A DNA stretch of 64,000 nt from Brachionus plicatilis. Its lineage: Eukaryota > Rotifera > Eurotatoria > Ploima > Brachionidae. The position numbers were made by a program, and so were the translations under genes. Positions 60,301 to 64,000 of the stretch are shown one piece after another. The stretch is from assembly GCA_010279815.1 (NCBI GenBank), contig QEOQ01000041.1:375048-439047 (forward strand). The letters run 5' to 3'. The notes beneath the pieces are model-generated. The model was not told the origin of the DNA. It made no database searches and saw only the letters and a list, made by a program, of their open reading frames with translations. Each line of letters starts with the position of its first letter. Position 1 is the stretch's first letter.

Positions 60301-63300
60301 TTGAGGATTTTCGCCTTGATTTTGACGAAGAGAGCCGCATTGGCTACCGTGACCGACTTGACCACTTGTATCAGCATATTGAAGATGCGTTGATTCGCAT
60401 GGCAAAGCACAAGGAAGCCATTCTAGTCACTGAGCGTCACAAAAACAAGCTTTGTCCTCATCTAAACAATCTGCCAGATTTGTTAACTTTTGACCAAATT
60501 GATAAAATATTTGAACAAAACAGCAATTTGGTCATTTTATACTTTTCGCGCGTTGACATTAGTCAGACTTTAAATTGTTGGCTAATTTATTGGAACTCGA
60601 GTTTGTCCATGTGTGACATTAAGTTTCATCAAATAAACTACAAGTCTTTTGATAGTTTGTTTATGTCCAAAATTGGCGGTGCCAAGTCCGAGTGCGCCAA
60701 ATTTTGGGAAGAAATTTTAGTCTGTGACAATGAGGACAGAAATACAATTTTGCATCATTTGTACAATTTGTTGCTTAGGCCTTTTGAGGAACTTATTTTT
60801 AACCAAAAGCAAAAAAAAATGCTCAGCATTGTTTATGACCAGAGTATGCTTAAGTTTCCGTTTCATTTGATTAAACATGCCGATGTGGAGACCCAGGCGG
60901 AAAATTTTATCTTCGAATTGTTGGACATTGACTCAATGTTTTCAATAAAATACTTAATCAAATCTAAAATGTACAATCAACGCTACACAAAGCATCAAAA
61001 TGATTACAGTTTCACGATTCCGATGAAAGTTATAGCAAGCGATGCGGAAATGGAAAAGCTGCTCACTGGCAAACCATTTTCTAAATCGAACCAATATCAT
61101 TTTGATCTTATTTTGTTCTTGTTTAATTCCGAAAATAAAAGTAAATTTGAAAATAAAAATTTTTTTTATTTTTTTTTAATTTTTATTCTTATAGGTTTAG
61201 AATGGATAAATCACTTGATAAATAGTTTAATTAGCAAAAAAATAACAAAGTCAGTATTATTGCAATTCATACCAAATTATGGTCAAGTTTCAAAAAAAGA
61301 TTTGGAAATTTCTGAACAGAATGCCAGAGCTTTTCTTAAAAAGCTTTATTCAAAAATGTTGAACCGAACAACTTTAAATGTAAGATATTAATTGAAATTT
61401 TTATTGAAATTGAAAAATTAAAAAAATTCTTTTAGTCCACATTGGTATTTAACACTTTGAAGTTGGAGCAAAAGCCACTTTTCAGTTATCTCTTGTTTGG
61501 CAAATTGAGTATTTATCAGATACAAAATGTGCTGGTCAATGAACAGACTAACCAATCTACGACCATAATTTCACCTCTTCAAAAATCTCTTTTGAATGAT
61601 TCGATGCAAAAACCAATTGAACAAAATGAGGAAAAAATTACCAAAGATAATGTTTGTAAAGATAAAGGGCTGGAAGATGTTCTTCTTGAGTTGACTCAGG
61701 ATAATGCTGAGGTTTCGCTCAGTCAAGTTTTTGTTCAGTATCTGAAACTTAATTCAAAATTAGGCGAACAAGCCACTCAAGTTTTGGAAATAACAATTTT
61801 TTTTGTAATTAATTTTTTTTTTTAATTTTCTTTTTAAAAATATTTTCTATAATTTATTTTAAAAAAGCTTAATGATTTATTAAATGGAAGCTTGATGAGT
61901 ATTGAGACCATCGGCTTCATTCATTTATATGAAAAATTTTCAACGTCTCAACTACATAATAGCATAATTACCTCGTCAAGATTAATGCTCAAGCGGCTCG
62001 GGTTTAGTTTTTACATTGACAAAGATGGAAAATATATGGTAAAATTACCATCGAAAGCATTCAACAGCAAGTTTAAGCTGATAAGCAAAGTTCTAAATGA
62101 ATTAAAAAGTAAAAATTATTTGTATTTAAAAATCATTGTAAGGAATCTATATAATAATTTTTTTTAAGTCATTTTATTGTTTAAATTAAATTTTATTAAT
62201 TTTTTAATTACATGATTATTTTCAGTAATGTTAAAATATACTATCAATAGAAAATGCTTGACTTATAAATTAAAAATAGCAAACATATACAATGAATTTT
62301 GAAATACATAGTATACGTGTCGTTAATATTAATTGAAATTAATATTTATTAATAAAAAAAAAATCTTCAATTTTTAATACGGATTTTTATTTTTTTTTCC
62401 AAAAATTCAATAAAATTAAAAATTACTTTATCCGAATATAGTCGAATAATAATTTTTGTATTTCATTTAAAAATTGTGTGTTTGATTGTATTTTTGTTAT
62501 AAACTAAATATATATAATTAAATTTTCATTATTTAAGTTTTTTCATCCAAAATTCTGAAAGAATTCTATGAAATCTCTAAAAGCGCTATTGGAAAAGAGC
62601 TCTTAATATTAATAGTAATTTTGGATAAAAAAATTAAAATTGAAAAATATCACAATTGTTTTTTTAAGAAGCAACATCAAACAAATTTAAAAACTCAGAA
62701 TACCCAACTGATTATGAGAACAAAAACGTATAGAACATTTGAAAATTTTTTGAATAATTTTACAAAAAACAAAGAAGAAGACGTTTCAGAAAATAAGACT
62801 CAATTGGAAATTGAGAGTGATATTTTCAATCGAATTAATCTTTTTGCCACAATTGTTCTAAGTGACTCTTCCAAAAATGAAGCAGAAAAATCTTTAGAAG
62901 ATTTTGTTGATTTTTTTTTCAAAAAATTTGACAAGAATGACGAACACGAAAATGAAAGCCAATATTCAACATTATCTTCTATAATTGGATTGCAAAAAAA
63001 TACAGAAAAAATTTCAGAAGGCGATCAGGAAATGTATAAATAATAATTTAAATTAATTTTTTTAAAATTTTTTAATAATTAAAATTTTTCAAGCAAAATA
63101 TACAAAGAAAGCAATTTCGCAAACCATAAATTCGGTGACCATAATTCTCGGATCCACAAGATGATTGAGATAAATGTTGACACACAATCTGAGACTCCCT
63201 ATGTCTACGACAAATACCTGAGTGAACTATTAGATAATGATATGAACTATTGTTCAACTCAAACTGAACGCAGAACATTCACCAAAGAATGGTTCGAATC

Positions 63301-63682
63301 CGAAACAGTTTCTAAAACCAAATCAGAATCAGATAAGTTTGATGGTGATTTCAGATGCAATAGTTTTATAAAACTAGAGGAAAAAGAGTATATGGACCAA
63401 ATAATCACGACCACTACAACAATCAGGAAATTAAACAATGATGATTTATTTATGATATGTGATAGCAATTTAAATGACATGTCAGAACATCCGATAATTC
63501 AAACAGATCTAATAGTTAATAAATTAACTCCTAGGACTAGTAAGGAAGGCAATATACCTGGCTTAAAGCAAAACATAAACAATTTTTCAATTAATAAACA
63601 AACTGACGAAAATGAAAAAAATATGGACCAAAACCAAAATATTTACCATTGTTTAACAAATTATACGTATGAACAGCCATAA
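54365..63682 (+). CDS. TPR protein with CHAT-like region, resembling TTC28
   Basis: Eight predicted exons: 54365-54962, 55211-55297, 56395-61140, 61195-61379, 61436-61780 (end possibly 61804), 61868-62108, 62538-63033, 63094-63682. Joined length 7287 nt, 2428 residues, close to human TTC28 (about 2480). The N-terminus (~200 residues) is Ser-rich and disordered. From about residue 230 to 1500 there are many tetratricopeptide repeats, for example NTLNSIGLVHNKLKDYQCSL, KLATCYAKQDRLNDAYKLYQ and ILGNLGLCKQKVQDYHSAIE. At ~1600-2000 comes a region like the CHAT fold (LVILYFSRVDISQTLNCWLI … LSIVYDQSMLKFPFHLI), without recognisable protease His/Cys residues. The last ~380 residues are polar and unassigned. 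TPRs are protein-interaction scaffolds; TTC28 is linked to the midbody and Aurora B in vertebrates. Borders of exons 5-7 rest on weak donors. Confidence 0.7.
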
Positions 63683-64000
63683 GTTTTATTATTAAATTCA
63701 AATTTCTAATGTTTTATTTTTTAAATAATAATTTATCAAAAATTGTAAATATCTAAATTTAAATAATAAAAATTAATTGTTATAAAAAAAATAATTATGC
63801 GTATTTAATTTATTTGACTTGTATTAAAATGAAAATTCGAACGAAAAAGTACAAGTCCTGAGTTATATTCTTTTGAATTTTTTTTCTATTTTGTACTTAC
63901 TTTAAATTAAAAAGGAATTTTAAATATTTTTTTTTTACTTTTTAATTGAAATAATAAAATATCTTAATTTAAAATATATTTACAAAACTCTTTGATATTC
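63683..64000. other. AT-rich DNA downstream of the TPR gene
   Basis: Likely 3' UTR and intergenic DNA. No gene seen before the window ends. Confidence 0.5.

Noticed and set aside
63285..63310. GGTTCGAATCC resembling a tRNA B box
   Set aside because: It lies inside the last coding exon of the TPR gene, and no A box or cloverleaf is present.

Overview
The window is nuclear DNA of a small-genome invertebrate animal. Intergenic and intronic DNA is extremely AT-rich, and coding exons stand out as GC-richer islands. Genes have many 49-61 nt introns plus a few multi-kilobase ones with GT..AG borders. There is an innexin gene, which only animals have, and dense eukaryotic transposons. A protostome is certain enough. 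A monogonont rotifer of the Brachionus type is my best guess from composition and gene style; this is inference, not proof. No tRNA, rRNA, CRISPR or bacterial feature was seen.

Layout. 1-3.9 kb: AT-rich DNA with a Mutator-type MITE (618-933, perfect 9-bp target duplication). 3.9-11.3 kb: a RUSC/UNC-14-like RUN-domain gene whose 4.2-kb intron holds a 1.6-kb palindrome and a second 9-bp-TSD element. 11.7-12.3 kb: SRP19. 12.8-19.9 kb: a nested transposon block, consisting of a Ty3/Gypsy chromovirus-like element on the minus strand with one LTR, nonsense codons in gag, a deletion of the catalytic half of reverse transcriptase and an env-like tail, next to a mariner remnant, all bracketed by a 0.13-kb inverted repeat. 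20.0-21.1 kb: LINE 3' ends. 22.1-23.6 kb: an intact Tigger/pogo-type transposase-derived gene in which all three catalytic Asp positions are Asn. 25.6-26.1 kb: another LINE RT remnant. 26.9-28.6 kb: an ankyrin/SOCS-box gene. 30.4-33.7 kb (minus): a Lys-rich protein gene, divergent from TRNT1 at 33.95-35.4 kb. 35.5-35.8 kb: a scrambled copy of the 5' end of the innexin gene. 36.0-36.6 kb: a small Gly/Ala-repeat protein. 37.8-39.3 kb: innexin. 39.7-51.9 kb: an 18-exon gene for a secreted/surface protein made of five copies of a module I do not recognise, then three EGF domains and a membrane helix. 54.4-63.7 kb: an 8-exon TPR protein with a CHAT-like region, resembling TTC28.

The genes do not form an operon or pathway; they are an ordinary assortment of housekeeping (SRP19, CCA-adding enzyme), ubiquitin-ligase receptor, gap-junction and surface proteins separated by transposon-rich DNA. 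The most novel item is the five-module surface protein. Its exon phases show tandem module duplication, and an hAT-like transposon inserted exactly at one of its splice donors and duplicated the donor.

Exon borders are hand predictions from reading frame, splice phase and GT/AG consensus. For the two largest genes the joined lengths are exact multiples of three, which supports the models.
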